A DNA stretch of 52,920 nucleotides from Alphaproteobacteria bacterium (GTDB lineage: Bacteria; Pseudomonadota; Alphaproteobacteria; Rhodobacterales; Rhodobacteraceae), in assembly GCA_009908505.1 (NCBI GenBank), contig JAAAPD010000027.1, positions 1 to 52,920 of the forward strand, read 5' to 3'. Below, one piece after another: positions 9,403 through 18,679 of this stretch (positions are counted from its first letter, which is position 1; each line of letters starts with the position of its first letter). A program made the position numbers and the translations under genes. The notes under the pieces are model-generated. The model was not told the origin of the DNA, ran no database searches, and was given only the letters and a program-made list of their open reading frames with translations.

Positions 9403-10053
9403 ATGATACATCGAAATTCGACCATAGCGGTTCTTACTGGTGACCTGGTCAGCTCTACCGAGCTGGGGCGAGACGCGATATCGCGTGCCTTTGCGGCACT
9501 CGAAGACATGGCAGCGCAGATGAAGGTGGTGCAGAGTGGCCCCCTGCACCTGACCCGCCACCGCGGGGATGGCTGGCAGGCGGTTCTGACCCGACCGCCG
9601 CTCTTCCTGCGCACGGCCCTGGCCTTTCGCGCGGCCCTCAAGGCGGCCGATGACCGGTTCGACACCTATATCGGCATTGCCGAAGGCCCCGGCCCCCCGG
9701 ACCTGGCCGCTGACCTGAACACCGAAACCGCCCGGGTCTTCATCGAGTCGGGCGACCGGCTTGATGCCTTGAAGCTGAGCGCCCATTCGCGGCTGCACTG
9801 GGCGCATCACGCGCGCGGCGCCCGCGACGCGGCCCTGACACTGGCCGACCATGTGTCCCAGGGCTGGACGCAGGCCCAGGCCGCCGCGGTGGTCGAGATG
9901 ATCCGCACCGATAAAGAGACGAGCTTTACCCAGGTCGCGAACCGGCTTGGCAAGTCCCGCCAGGCCGTGACGAAATCCCTTGACGGCGCCGGGTATGATT
10001 TCGTGCAAACCGCGCTTTACCAGATCGAAGCCGGAGACCGCCGCGATGATTGA
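9403..10053 (+). CDS. SatD-family protein: cyclase-like N-terminal domain plus winged-helix-type DNA-binding domain
   Basis: The 216-residue protein starts at ATG 9403; SatD proteins begin with a xAVxTGDxVxS motif, here IAVLTGDLVSSTEL. The N-terminal ~145 residues contain TGDLVSST, HRGDGWQAVL, ALAFRAALK and YIGIAEGPG in the same order as motifs of class III nucleotidyl cyclase folds. That resemblance is my inference and catalysis is not implied. The C-terminal part (FTQVANRLGKSRQAVTKSL) is a clear helix-turn-helix. The gene overlaps the DUF3307 gene by eight bases, so the two are translationally coupled. The palindrome over its promoter suggests autoregulation. Confidence 0.8.
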   Translation: MIHRNSTIAVLTGDLVSSTELGRDAISRAFAALEDMAAQMKVVQSGPLHLTRHRGDGWQAVLTRPPLFLRTALAFRAALKAADDRFDTYIGIAEGPGPPDLAADLNTETARVFIESGDRLDALKLSAHSRLHWAHHARGARDAALTLADHVSQGWTQAQAAAVVEMIRTDKETSFTQVANRLGKSRQAVTKSLDGAGYDFVQTALYQIEAGDRRDD

Positions 10054-10756
10054 AACATTCACCGCCCTGCTGCTGGCCCACGTGGTCGCGGATTTCCTGT
10101 TGCAGACCGGCTGGATGGTGCGGCGCAAGGCGCATCCGGGGGTCCTTCTGCTACATACCGCCCTTGTTCTTGGCACCGCGCAACTGAGCCTGGGCACCGC
10201 CACCGCCCCGGAGGTGGTCGTCCTGGCCGCCGCCCATCTCGTCATCGACGCGGCCAAGACCTATGGCGGGTTCCGATCGCTGACCGCCTTCCTGGTGGAC
10301 CAGGGCGCGCACATGGCCACCCTTTTGGCAGTTGCCGCCTATGCGCCCGGCCTGTGGGCCACCGGCGCCTGGGCGGGCCTGCCATGGCTTTTGCCGCTCA
10401 TGGCGCTGGCGGCGGGGGTGACCCTGGCGTTGTGGGGCGGGCAGTATGCCGTCGGCCTGCTGATGCAGCCGCACAGCCCGCGCATCCGCAATACCGGGCT
10501 GCGCGATGGCGGGCGCCAGATCGGGATGCTGGAACGCGGCCTGATCTTCGCCTTCATCCTGACCAGCCATCCGATCGGCGTGGGTTTCCTGATCGCGGCC
10601 AAGTCGATCCTGCGCTTCGACACCGCCTCGCGCGACCAGCGCAGCGCGGAATACGTGATCATCGGCACGCTTGCCTCCTTCGGCTGGGCGATCCTGGCGG
10701 CGCTGGCGACACGGGCCATGCTGGACGTGCTGCCGCCCCTGTCCCTGCCCGCCTGA
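10046..10756 (+). CDS. DUF3307 integral membrane protein, partner of the SatD-like gene
   Basis: The protein has 236 residues and the start overlaps the end of the upstream gene by eight bases. The N-terminus (LLLAHVVADFLLQTGWMVRRK) matches the DUF3307 family, whose members begin with a membrane helix containing HxxADFxxQ. About five to six hydrophobic segments are visible, including LTAFLVDQGAHMATLLAVAAY and the C-terminal FGWAILAALATRAML. A charged stretch around NTGLRDGGRQIGMLERGL lies between membrane helices. Function is unknown. The tight coupling with the SatD-like protein suggests that the pair works together, perhaps as a sensor or regulator with a membrane partner. Confidence 0.85.
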   Translation: MIETFTALLLAHVVADFLLQTGWMVRRKAHPGVLLLHTALVLGTAQLSLGTATAPEVVVLAAAHLVIDAAKTYGGFRSLTAFLVDQGAHMATLLAVAAYAPGLWATGAWAGLPWLLPLMALAAGVTLALWGGQYAVGLLMQPHSPRIRNTGLRDGGRQIGMLERGLIFAFILTSHPIGVGFLIAAKSILRFDTASRDQRSAEYVIIGTLASFGWAILAALATRAMLDVLPPLSLPA

Positions 10757-10890
10757 ACATCGCCCCCGGTGGCATGGCGCAACAATTCCGTCGCAGTTCC
10801 GTTGCGCAAACGTAACCGAAGCGCCGAACACCCGTCATGAAGACCGCCCAGGGTGAGAAGGTCCAAAGACCAACCAAGCGGAGACGCGAC

Positions 10891-11493
10891 ATGACCCTGT
10901 CCCGCAGCCTTGCCGCGTTGGTCCTCGGCCTTGCCGCCACCCCTGCCCTGGCCGATGGCCCCCAGATGCTGACCTATGGCCCGCGCCCGGCCTTCCTGAT
11001 TTCCCAGATGGAGGACGGCGCTCTGAATGACCGGCTGTCGGCCTGCATGGGCCAGAGCCCAGCGCAAAGCAAGTTTTCCATCGGCCATCGCGGCGCGCCG
11101 CTGATGTTCCCCGAACATACCGCCGAATCCAACATCGCCGCGGCGCAGATGGGCGCGGGTATCCTGGAATGCGACGTGACCTTCACCGCCGATCACGAAC
11201 TGGTCTGCCGTCACGCGCAGAATGACCTTCACACCACCACCGACATCGTGCCCTCGGCCCTGGCCGAAAAGGCCAAGGCGGCGGATCTAGGCCTCATCAC
11301 CTGGACACTGGAACGGTCCGGACCGCTGGGCGCGGGCGGCGGCTGGTATTACCAGTCTGTCAGTGATGCGATCAGCCGGGACGGCGACTATTTCAAGGTG
11401 CTCGATGCCCTGGCTCAGGATGTGGGCGTGATCGGCGTCTTCTCGGACTGGCCGGCCACGACCACCTATTACGCCAACTGCATGGGCCTCTGA
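10891..11493 (+). CDS. Glycerophosphodiester phosphodiesterase-like protein with its central part missing
   Basis: The start is ATG 10891 (GGAGA upstream), giving 200 residues with a signal peptide cleaved after ALADG. Catalytic-type motifs of secreted GDPD enzymes are present: GHRGAP, PEHTAES, ECDVTF and the HAQND His. Immediately after DLHTTTDI the sequence jumps to a typical C-terminal GDPD segment ([35 protein letters not shown]). Full-length relatives are about 350-400 residues, so roughly half the TIM barrel, including strands 3 to 6, has been deleted in frame. The product is probably inactive, although the frame and signal peptide are kept. Confidence 0.75.
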   Translation: MTLSRSLAALVLGLAATPALADGPQMLTYGPRPAFLISQMEDGALNDRLSACMGQSPAQSKFSIGHRGAPLMFPEHTAESNIAAAQMGAGILECDVTFTADHELVCRHAQNDLHTTTDIVPSALAEKAKAADLGLITWTLERSGPLGAGGGWYYQSVSDAISRDGDYFKVLDALAQDVGVIGVFSDWPATTTYYANCMGL

Positions 11494-11509
11494 GGCGCCT
11501 GCGAAAACC

Positions 11510-11537
11510 GGGCCGGGCGACATCGGATGCCCGGCCC
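11510..11537. terminator. Hairpin between the GDPD-like and SufA-type genes
   Basis: A perfect 9-bp stem, GGGCCGGGC with GCCCGGCCC, closes a 10-base loop 17 bases after the GDPD-like stop codon. The plus strand lacks a T-run and the minus strand has TTTT after it. It probably separates the two transcription units. Confidence 0.5.
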
Positions 11538-11599
11538 CCCTTGAGTCAGCAGCCTTGCCCAACTAGATTGATCGGGAAATCGACAGCAGGAGCTCTCCG

Positions 11600-11980
11600 A
11601 TGTTCGGCATTCCCGGCAAACAGGCCGTCACCCTGACGCCCAAGGCAACGGAACAGATCGCGAAGCTGATGCGGCGTGACCACAAGTCCGGACTGCGCAT
11701 CGGCGTCAAGAAGGGCGGCTGCGCGGGCATGGAATATACCATGGATTACGCCGACGAGATCGATCCCAACGACGAGGTGGTCGAACAGGACGGTGCGCGG
11801 GTGATGATCGCCCCCATGGCGCAGATGTTCCTTTTCGGCACGGAAATCGACTACGAGGTCAGCCTGCTGGAAGCCGGGTTCAAGTTCCGCAATCCGAACG
11901 TGGAAGACGCCTGCGGCTGCGGCGAATCCATCAAGTTCAAGGATGTCGAGGAGCTGTCGGCGGAGCAAGGCCGCGGCTGA
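11600..11980 (+). CDS. sufA: A-type Fe-S carrier (HesB/IscA/SufA family)
   Basis: The 126-residue cytoplasmic protein is an A-type scaffold/carrier that receives Fe-S clusters and hands them to apoproteins. The three conserved cysteines are present: Cys41 in KKGGCAG, and Cys105 and Cys107 in [16 protein letters not shown] precedes the ATG. Its stop overlaps the next ATG (ATGA), so it is coupled to the TfoX-like gene. SufA versus ErpA or IscA cannot be settled by eye; sufA is the usual annotation in this group. Confidence 0.92.
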   Translation: MFGIPGKQAVTLTPKATEQIAKLMRRDHKSGLRIGVKKGGCAGMEYTMDYADEIDPNDEVVEQDGARVMIAPMAQMFLFGTEIDYEVSLLEAGFKFRNPNVEDACGCGESIKFKDVEELSAEQGRG

Positions 11981-12306
11981 TGGGCGTTTCGGCGGCCGAG
12001 ATCGCCTATGCCAAGGACCTGTTTTCAGACCTTCCCGGCGACATCACCACGCGCAAGATGATGGGGGGCCTGTGCCTCTATCATGACGGGACGATCTTCG
12101 CGATCCTGCACGCCGAACATGGCCTGATGATCAAGGGCGCGGGCGCGTTCCAGGACCACCTGGAGGCCAAGGGCTGCACGCGTTGGGTGCATGAGCGCGC
12201 CGATGGCGGCACCAGCGCGATGCCCTACTGGACTCTGCCCGAAGCCGCCCGCGACGACCCGTCCGAAGCCGGTGCGCTGGCCCGCGAGGCGCTCAGCTTC
12301 CTCTAA
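11980..12306 (+). CDS. TfoX N-terminal-domain protein
   Basis: The 108-residue protein matches the stand-alone TfoX/Sxy N-terminal domain: DITTRKMMGGLCLYHDG, a central FAILHAEHGLMIKG segment and a PYWTLPE ending. In gammaproteobacteria TfoX/Sxy controls competence with CRP, but alphaproteobacterial single-domain forms have no settled role. The start codon overlaps the stop of the SufA-type gene by four bases, so the two are co-translated. Confidence 0.88.
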   Translation: MGVSAAEIAYAKDLFSDLPGDITTRKMMGGLCLYHDGTIFAILHAEHGLMIKGAGAFQDHLEAKGCTRWVHERADGGTSAMPYWTLPEAARDDPSEAGALAREALSFL

Positions 12307-12339
12307 GGCTTGGGCGGCCCGCCCGGCCCGGACATCGGA

Positions 12340-13239
12340 TCAGCCCGCCTTGCCCTGCAAGTGCACATAGGTTTCATCGAACCGCTTTTGCAGGTGATCG
12401 GCGGCCAGGATGACCCTGCCCGACCCGATGGGCGCCACGTTGGTGTCGTGGTTGGGGTTGAAGAACAGCGGCACCGAGAGGCGCTCCTCGGGCGAGCCTT
12501 TCACGCGGTGCGGGGTGGCCACGACCCGGCCGGCGGTCCACATCTCCAGCATCTCGCCGAAATTGATGATGAATTCGCCTGGCGCGGCCGTCACCGCTAT
12601 CCAGCCGCCGCCCCGCTTGCGCACCTCCAGCCCCGGCGTGCCATCGGTGGCCAGCAGGGTCAGACAGCCGTAATCGGTATGGGTGGCGATGCCGAAATCC
12701 TTCTCGCCCGCCCAGGCCGGTCGGCTGGGATAATAGTTGCCGCGCAGCAGCGCCATGGGCCGGTCGAACTTGTCGGCGAAATAGTCCTTCTCCTTGCCGA
12801 TGGCGCCCCCGATGGCCCCCAGCAGGTCCAGCGAAAAGGCACAGGCCGCCGTGTAATACCCCTCGATCGTCGCGCGAAACCCTTCGGGCCGGCCGGGCCA
12901 GAGGTTCGGCGCATAGGTGCGCAGCCCGGTCCCGGGCGCCTCGAAACCGCAATCGAAGACCTGCTTGTAATCGGGGTTCGCCTGCGGATCGACCTGTTCG
13001 GACCGCGCGCCGCCCCAGCCCCGGCTGGCCCCGGTCCGGGCCATGTCCACCCGTGCCTTGTCCGCCTCGGGCAGTTTGAAAAAGGCGCGGTAGGCGGCGA
13101 GCACGTCACGCACCTGCGCCGCCGGGATCGGCGTATTATAAAGGGTCAGGAAGCCGAACCCGGATGCCGCGCGGCGCACCGCCGAAACCGTATCGGGATC
13201 GCCCGCCAACAGGGCCGCCGCATCGATTCTCGGGATCAT
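12340..13239 (-). CDS. 2-oxoglutarate/Fe(II)-type oxygenase of the isopenicillin N synthase family
   Basis: The start is ATG 13239 behind AGGGCGGAA; a longer frame upstream has no family resemblance. The 299-residue protein has the N-terminal DIOX_N-like part ([22 protein letters not shown]) and the C-terminal double-stranded beta-helix. That helix carries the iron ligands HxD (THTDYG) and a distal His (VATPHRV). The RLSVPLFF motif has the Arg and Ser that bind 2-oxoglutarate. Family members hydroxylate, desaturate or cyclise small molecules; the substrate is unknown. It is divergent from tpiA with about 90 bases between them. Confidence 0.9.
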   Translation of the reverse strand: MIPRIDAAALLAGDPDTVSAVRRAASGFGFLTLYNTPIPAAQVRDVLAAYRAFFKLPEADKARVDMARTGASRGWGGARSEQVDPQANPDYKQVFDCGFEAPGTGLRTYAPNLWPGRPEGFRATIEGYYTAACAFSLDLLGAIGGAIGKEKDYFADKFDRPMALLRGNYYPSRPAWAGEKDFGIATHTDYGCLTLLATDGTPGLEVRKRGGGWIAVTAAPGEFIINFGEMLEMWTAGRVVATPHRVKGSPEERLSVPLFFNPNHDTNVAPIGSGRVILAADHLQKRFDETYVHLQGKAG

Positions 13240-13330
13240 TTCCGCCCTCTTCCTGCTTGCATTCACCCCCAAATGGCGTGATTTCTGTCCAAAGCCAAGC
13301 CGAAACCCGTCCCCCCGAGGAGATCCGCCC

Positions 13331-14071
13331 ATGCGCCGCAAATTCGCCGCCGGAAACTGGAAGATGAACGGGCTTGCCGCCCACCTTGGCGAGCTGGAAA
13401 AGATGGCTGCGGCCAAGCCCGCCCCATCGGTCGATACCGCGATCTGCGGACCGGCCACGCTGGTGCACCGGATGGCTGCCCTTGGCTGGCCCGTCGGCGG
13501 CGAGGACTGCCACGCCGCCGCAAGCGGTGCCCATACCGGCGACGTCTCGGCCGAGATGCTGGCCGATGCGGGTGCCACCCATGTCATCACCGGCCATTCG
13601 GAACGCCGCGCCGATCACGGCGAAACCGATGCGGATGTGCGCGCCAAGACCGAAGCGGCCTGGCGTGCCGGTCTGACCGCGATCCTTTGCATCGGCGAGA
13701 CCGAGGCGCAATACCGCGCGGGCGACACGCTGGATGTGCTGCACCGGCAGATGGCCGGGTCAATGCCCGATGGCTGCACCGGGGAAAACACGGTATTGGC
13801 CTATGAACCCGTCTGGGCCATCGGCACCGGGCTCACCCCCACCAATGACGAGATCGGCGCGGTGCACAACGCGCTGCGCGATGCGCTGATCGAACGGTTC
13901 GGCACCGAGACCGGGCTGGCCATCCGAATCCTCTATGGCGGGTCGGTCAAGGCCGCGAACGCCGCCGAGATCTTCGGCGTGGCCGATGTGGACGGGGCAC
14001 TGGTCGGTGGCGCCTCGCTCAAGTCCGATGATTTCCTGCCCATTGTCGCCGCGCTGGAAGCCGCCGACTGA
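13331..14071 (+). CDS. tpiA: Triose-phosphate isomerase
   Basis: TpiA interconverts dihydroxyacetone phosphate and glyceraldehyde-3-phosphate in glycolysis and gluconeogenesis. The protein has 246 residues. All catalytic elements are visible: Lys11 in GNWKMNG, His in ITGHSERR, Glu in [11 protein letters not shown], and the phosphate-binding [10 protein letters not shown] and [10 protein letters not shown] loops. The start follows GAGGAGAT. The P450 ATG lies four bases after the stop, so the two may be co-transcribed. Confidence 0.98.
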   Translation: MRRKFAAGNWKMNGLAAHLGELEKMAAAKPAPSVDTAICGPATLVHRMAALGWPVGGEDCHAAASGAHTGDVSAEMLADAGATHVITGHSERRADHGETDADVRAKTEAAWRAGLTAILCIGETEAQYRAGDTLDVLHRQMAGSMPDGCTGENTVLAYEPVWAIGTGLTPTNDEIGAVHNALRDALIERFGTETGLAIRILYGGSVKAANAAEIFGVADVDGALVGGASLKSDDFLPIVAALEAAD

Positions 14072-14075
14072 GCCC

Positions 14076-15248
14076 ATGCTGCGCCTGCACCAATCCCCCA
14101 CCGATACCGGCTTCGTCCAGAACCCCTACCCGTTCTACGACCGGGCCCGGGCCGGGGGCGATCTGTTCTGGTGGGAAGATTACGACGCGGTCTGCGCGAC
14201 CTCTTACACGGCGGTCATGGCGCTGCTCAAGGACCGGCGGCTGGGCCGCGAGGTGCCCGACGGGCACGGGGCACCGATCCCCGACCGGCTGCGCCCGTTC
14301 TATGACATCGAGGCCCATTCCATGCTGGAACTGGAGCCGCCGCGCCATACCCGCCTGCGGTCGCTGGTGCTGCGGGCCTTCACCTCGCGGCGCATTATCG
14401 GCATGCGCGACGAGGTCGAGACGCTGGCGCATCACCTGATCGACACGTTTCCGGAGGGCGAATTCGACCTTCTGCCGGCGTATTGCCAGCGCATTCCCAT
14501 CATCGTCATCTGCCGCCTGCTGGGCGTCCCCGAGACCATGGCCGACCAGTTGCTGGCCTGGTCCAGCGCCATGGTGGCCATGTACCAGGCCGGACGCACG
14601 AAAGAGATCGAGGCGCGGGCCATGGCCGCCTCGACCGCGTTCTCCGATTTCCTGCGCGGCTATATCGAAGAGCGCCGCAGCCACCCCGGCGAGGACCTGA
14701 TAACCCAGTTGATCGCCGCCGAGGAAGAGGGCGAAAAGCTGTCAACGGACGAGCTGATCTCGACCTGCATCCTGCTGCTGAACGCGGGGCACGAGGCCAC
14801 GGTTCATGCCATGGGCAACGCCGTGAAACTGCTGATCGAACAGGACCACCGGCAGGTGGACGAGGACGTGATCGAGGAATGCCTGCGCCATGATCCGCCG
14901 CTGCATATCTTCGACCGCTGGGTCTACGAGGACGTGGAGCTTTTCGGCCACCGGTTCCGCCGCGGCGACCAGGTGAAATGCATGCTGGGCGCGGCCAATT
15001 ACTGCCCGGACACTTTCGAGGACCCATCCCGATTCGACCCGAAACGCGACGGGGTGCTGTCCAGCAGTTTCGGGGGCGGCATCCATTTCTGCGTCGGCGC
15101 ACCGCTGGCGCGGATGGAATTGCTGCTGGGGCTGCGCGTGCTGTTCGACCGCTGCCCGGACCTCGCCCTGGCCGCACCACCACGTTACGCGGATGTCTAC
15201 CATTTCCACGGGCTGGAACGGCTGGTGGTCTCATGCAACACAGCCTAG
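14076..15248 (+). CDS. Cytochrome P450 (soluble bacterial type)
   Basis: The start is ATG 14076, giving 390 residues; the upstream extension only re-reads tpiA. P450 features in order are ELEPPRHTRLRSLV (helix C region), LLLNAGHEATVHA (I-helix oxygen-activation motif), an ExxR-type segment EECLRHDPP, and the heme loop FGGGIHFCVGAPLAR with the thiolate Cys near residue 340. No membrane anchor is seen, so it is a cytoplasmic monooxygenase needing ferredoxin partners encoded elsewhere. The substrate is unknown. It sits between tpiA (4-base gap) and chrA (16-base overlap). Confidence 0.95.
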   Translation: MLRLHQSPTDTGFVQNPYPFYDRARAGGDLFWWEDYDAVCATSYTAVMALLKDRRLGREVPDGHGAPIPDRLRPFYDIEAHSMLELEPPRHTRLRSLVLRAFTSRRIIGMRDEVETLAHHLIDTFPEGEFDLLPAYCQRIPIIVICRLLGVPETMADQLLAWSSAMVAMYQAGRTKEIEARAMAASTAFSDFLRGYIEERRSHPGEDLITQLIAAEEEGEKLSTDELISTCILLLNAGHEATVHAMGNAVKLLIEQDHRQVDEDVIEECLRHDPPLHIFDRWVYEDVELFGHRFRRGDQVKCMLGAANYCPDTFEDPSRFDPKRDGVLSSSFGGGIHFCVGAPLARMELLLGLRVLFDRCPDLALAAPPRYADVYHFHGLERLVVSCNTA

Positions 15249-16480
15249 GCCAGTTGACCCGCGTCTTCGGGCGCATCGGCCTTCTGTCCTTTGGCGGGCC
15301 GGCGGCCCAGATCGCCCTCATGCACCGCGAACTCGTCGAGGACCGCCCCTGGTTGACCGAGGCGCAATTCCTGCGCGCCCTGTCTTTTTGCATGTTGCTG
15401 CCGGGCCCCGAGGCGATGCAGCTGGCCACCTATGCCGGCTGGCGGCTCCGCGGGGTGCGCGGCGGGCTGATCGCGGGCGGGCTGTTCGTGTTGCCCGGCG
15501 CGCTGGTCATCGCGGCGCTTGCAATGGCCTATGGCGCCTATGCCGAGCTGCCCCTGGTCCAGGCCGGGTTCCTGGGGGTGAAGGCCACCGTCGTCATCAT
15601 CGTGATCCAGGCCATTCTGCGCCTGTCGGCAAAGGCACTGGGCGCCCCCGGGGCCAAGGCGCTGGCGGTGCTGTCCTTCCTCGCGCTGTTCCTGTTCAAC
15701 CTGCCTTTCCCGCTGGTGATCGCACTGGCCGCACTCTGGGGGACGCTGCGCTATTCCGGCCCCGCACCGGCGGGGGGCCAGCGCGCCGAGCTGCGGCGCA
15801 GCCTGCGGCCGCTGGGGATCGGCGGCGCGCTTTGGGCGGCGCCACTGGCGGCCGCCGCGCTGGCCGGGCACGGCTTCCTGCTGTCCGTGGGTTTGTTCTT
15901 TTCCAAGCTGGCCGTGGTCACCTTCGGCGGGGCCTATGCCGTGCTGGCCTACATGACACAGGAAGTGGTGACCGCCCAGGGCTGGATCACCACCGGGCAG
16001 ATGCTGGACGCGCTGGGTCTGGCCGAGACCACGCCCGGCCCGTTGATCCTGGTCACCGAATTCGTCGGAATCACCGCCGGCTTGAACCTCGGCGGCGTCT
16101 GGTTGGGGCTTCTGGCGGGGCTGATGACCCTCTGGGTGACCTTCGTGCCCTGCTTCATCTGGATCTTCGCGGGGGCGCCGCTGATCGACTGGCTGGAACA
16201 CCGCCCCCGGATCAACGCGGCCCTGTCTGCGATCACAGCCGCCGTTGTCGGGGTCATCGCGAACCTGTCTGTCTGGTTCGCGGCGCATGTCCTGTTCGGG
16301 GCAGTCCAGATGCGGCAGATCGGCCCGCTGCACCTGTTGTCGCCCGACTGGGGCAGTTTCTCGCCGCTGGCACTGGGGCTTGCGGGCCTGGCCGCGGCGC
16401 TGCTTCTTTGGCGGAAATGGCCGCTCTTGCAGGCGCTTGGCGCGACCACCGCCGCCGCCGTTCTGGCCGGGATGCTCTAG
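15233..16480 (+). CDS. chrA: Chromate transporter family protein (ChrA, two-domain)
   Basis: The start is ATG 15233, overlapping the P450 stop by 16 bases; 415 residues. The two homologous CHR halves are visible. The first has GRIGLLSFGGPAAQIALMHRE and LPGPEAMQLATYAGWRLRG. The second has SKLAVVTFGGAYAVLAYMTQE and GLAETTPGPLILVTEFVG. About ten membrane helices follow from the hydrophobic pattern. ChrA proteins expel chromate or import sulfate-like anions in the inner membrane. Translational coupling to a P450 is unusual and may simply reflect gene compaction. Confidence 0.93.
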   Translation: MQHSLGQLTRVFGRIGLLSFGGPAAQIALMHRELVEDRPWLTEAQFLRALSFCMLLPGPEAMQLATYAGWRLRGVRGGLIAGGLFVLPGALVIAALAMAYGAYAELPLVQAGFLGVKATVVIIVIQAILRLSAKALGAPGAKALAVLSFLALFLFNLPFPLVIALAALWGTLRYSGPAPAGGQRAELRRSLRPLGIGGALWAAPLAAAALAGHGFLLSVGLFFSKLAVVTFGGAYAVLAYMTQEVVTAQGWITTGQMLDALGLAETTPGPLILVTEFVGITAGLNLGGVWLGLLAGLMTLWVTFVPCFIWIFAGAPLIDWLEHRPRINAALSAITAAVVGVIANLSVWFAAHVLFGAVQMRQIGPLHLLSPDWGSFSPLALGLAGLAAALLLWRKWPLLQALGATTAAAVLAGML

Positions 16481-16541
16481 CCCCCTTTCCTCCCCTTCCG
16501 AATCCCGTATGCTGATGCGGACAGAGCAAAGGATCGTCCCC

Positions 16542-17009
16542 GTGACCCGCACCATCGATTACGGCAACCTGATGCACGAGGCCATGCGCGGCCTGATCCG
16601 CAAAGTGCTGCACGGGATTCAACAGGACGGCCTGCCCGGCCAGCATCATTTCTTCATCACCTTCGACACGCTGCACCCGGACGTGGAAATCGCCGACTGG
16701 CTGTCCGATCGCTATCCCGGCGAAATGACCATCGTGATCCAGCACTGGTTCGACAACCTGACCGTCACCGAGGACGGCTTTGCCATTACGCTGAATTTCG
16801 GCGACGCGCCCGAGCCCCTCTATATCCCCTATGACGCGATCAAGACATTCGTGGACCCGTCGGTGGAATTCGGTCTGCGCTTCGAGACCCAGCCCGACCA
16901 GGACGAGATCGAGGATGCGCCGATGGAGGAAATGGCAGAACCCGAGGCCGAGGCGGATGATGATCAACAAGATGCCGAGGTGGTCAGCCTCGACCAGTTC
17001 CGCAAGTAG
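16542..17009 (+). CDS. sspB: Alphaproteobacterial SspB, ClpXP substrate adaptor
   Basis: SspB binds ssrA-tagged or other substrates and delivers them to ClpXP. I chose GTG 16542 because it gives the family start MTRTIDYGNLMHEAMR and follows AAAGGA by eight bases; ATG 16509 has no ribosome site. The 155-residue product has the substrate-binding body (FFITFDTLHPDV, MTIVIQHWFDNL, FGDAPEPLYIPYDAI). An acidic linker (EEMAEPEAEADDDQQ) leads to the C-terminal ClpX-binding tail VVSLDQFRK. Confidence 0.93.
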   Translation: MTRTIDYGNLMHEAMRGLIRKVLHGIQQDGLPGQHHFFITFDTLHPDVEIADWLSDRYPGEMTIVIQHWFDNLTVTEDGFAITLNFGDAPEPLYIPYDAIKTFVDPSVEFGLRFETQPDQDEIEDAPMEEMAEPEAEADDDQQDAEVVSLDQFRK

Positions 17010-17102
17010 CCCCGAAATAGCGCTAACGCGGCAATCGGGCCGTTGCGGTCACAGGTTCGGGGCGGTATTTGGCATGCAACGGCATACCGCAAGGACAGAC
17101 AC

Positions 17103-18506
17103 ATGACCCAGACCCGGCCCGAAACCCGCACTGAATCCGACAGTTTTGGCCCGCTGGAGGTGCCGGCCGATCGCTATTGGGGCGCCCAGACCCAACGCAG
17201 CCTGATGAATTTTCCCATCGGCTGGGAAAAGCAGCCCGTGGCCATCGTGCGCGCCCTAGGCGTGATCAAGCAGGCCTGCGCCCAGGCCAACAAGGACAGT
17301 GGCAAGCTGGACGCGAAACTGGCCGATGCCATGATCCAGGCCGCAAGCGAGGTCGTCGCCGGCGAGTTGGACGACCATTTCCCCCTGGTCGTGTGGCAGA
17401 CCGGGTCGGGCACACAATCGAACATGAACGCCAACGAGGTCATTTCCAACCGCGCCATCGAGATCCTGGGCGGCGAGATCGGGTCCAAGGACCCGGTCCA
17501 TCCCAATGACCATTGCAACATGGGCCAGTCCTCGAACGACACCTTCCCGACAGCCATGCACATCGCCACCGCCAAGACGGTGCACGATACCCTTCTGCCG
17601 GGGCTGGAACGCCTGCTGGCCGGGCTGCGGGCCAAATCCGAGGAATTCGGCGACATCATCAAGATCGGCCGCACCCATACCCAGGACGCCACGCCGCTGA
17701 CCCTTGGGCAGGAATTCTCGGGCTATGCCCAGCAGATCGAAAACGGCATCGAACGGATCAAGCAGGCCCTGCCCAAGATCTACGAACTGGCCCAGGGCGG
17801 CACGGCCGTGGGCACGGGGCTTAACACCGCCCATGGCTGGGACACGACCGTCGCGCGCCACATGGCCGAGATCGCCGGCCTGCCCTTCGTCACCGCCCCC
17901 AACAAGTTCGAGGCGCTGGCCGCCCATGATGCCATGGTCTTCATGTCCGGCGCAGTCAAGACCACGGCCATGGCCTGCTACAAGATCGCCAACGACATCC
18001 GCTTTCTCGGCTCCGGCCCCCGGTCGGGGCTGGGCGAGCTGATCCTGCCGGAGAACGAACCGGGCAGCTCGATCATGCCAGGCAAGGTCAACCCGACCCA
18101 GGCCGAGGCCATGACGCAGGTCTGCGCCCATGTGCTGGGCAATGACGCGGCCATCGGCTTTGCCGGCTCGCAGGGCCATTTCGAACTGAACGTCTACAAC
18201 CCGATGATGGCCTATAACCTGTTGCAGAGCATGCAGCTTCTGGGCGATGCCGCCGACAGCTTCACCGAGCGGATGCTGATGGGCATCCAGGCCAACGAAG
18301 AGCGCATCGAGAAGCTGATGACCGAATCGCTGATGCTGGTCACCGCGCTGGCCCCGACGATCGGCTATGACAACGCCACCACTGTCGCCAAGACAGCCCA
18401 CAAGAACGGTACCACCCTGCGCGAAGAGGCGGTGAAGCTGGGTTTCGTCGACGAAGAGACATTCGACCGCGTCGTGCGCCCCGAGGACATGATCGGCCCC
18501 AAATGA
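17103..18506 (+). CDS. fumC: Class II fumarate hydratase
   Basis: FumC reversibly hydrates fumarate to malate in the TCA cycle as an oxygen-stable, iron-independent homotetramer. The start is ATG 17103 after AAGGACAGAC, giving 467 residues. Signatures are [12 protein letters not shown] near the N-terminus, [29 protein letters not shown] and the superfamily signature [13 protein letters not shown] with the flexible catalytic Ser loop. The stop overlaps the start of the DUF4169 gene (ATGA). Confidence 0.98.
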   Translation: MTQTRPETRTESDSFGPLEVPADRYWGAQTQRSLMNFPIGWEKQPVAIVRALGVIKQACAQANKDSGKLDAKLADAMIQAASEVVAGELDDHFPLVVWQTGSGTQSNMNANEVISNRAIEILGGEIGSKDPVHPNDHCNMGQSSNDTFPTAMHIATAKTVHDTLLPGLERLLAGLRAKSEEFGDIIKIGRTHTQDATPLTLGQEFSGYAQQIENGIERIKQALPKIYELAQGGTAVGTGLNTAHGWDTTVARHMAEIAGLPFVTAPNKFEALAAHDAMVFMSGAVKTTAMACYKIANDIRFLGSGPRSGLGELILPENEPGSSIMPGKVNPTQAEAMTQVCAHVLGNDAAIGFAGSQGHFELNVYNPMMAYNLLQSMQLLGDAADSFTERMLMGIQANEERIEKLMTESLMLVTALAPTIGYDNATTVAKTAHKNGTTLREEAVKLGFVDEETFDRVVRPEDMIGPK

Positions 18507-18679
18507 GCGTCGTGAACCTGGGCAAGCATCGCAAGACAAAGGCGCGGGCCGAGAAGAAGGCCCGGGCCGATGCGAACGTGGTCAAACACGGGCGCACGAA
18601 GGCCCAGAAGCTCCTGGACACCGCGCGGGACGAAAAGGCGCGGCGCCATCTGGACCAGCACAAGTTCGAGGACGAATGA
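18503..18679 (+). CDS. DUF4169 small basic protein
   Basis: This 58-residue ORF starts on the ATGA overlap with fumC. The sequence begins [18 protein letters not shown] and continues with alternating Lys/Arg/Ala helices ([18 protein letters not shown]) ending in HKFEDE. It matches the DUF4169 family, short basic helical proteins usually next to fumC in Rhodobacterales. Function is unknown; nucleic-acid binding would suit the charge. It overlaps the next ATG by four bases, forming a tight fumC-DUF4169-RHH operon. Confidence 0.85.
   Translation: MSVVNLGKHRKTKARAEKKARADANVVKHGRTKAQKLLDTARDEKARRHLDQHKFEDE

Noticed and set aside
16509..16541. ATG 16509 as the sspB start
   Set aside because: No ribosome site precedes it; GTG 16542 has AAAGGA at good spacing and gives the family N-terminus.
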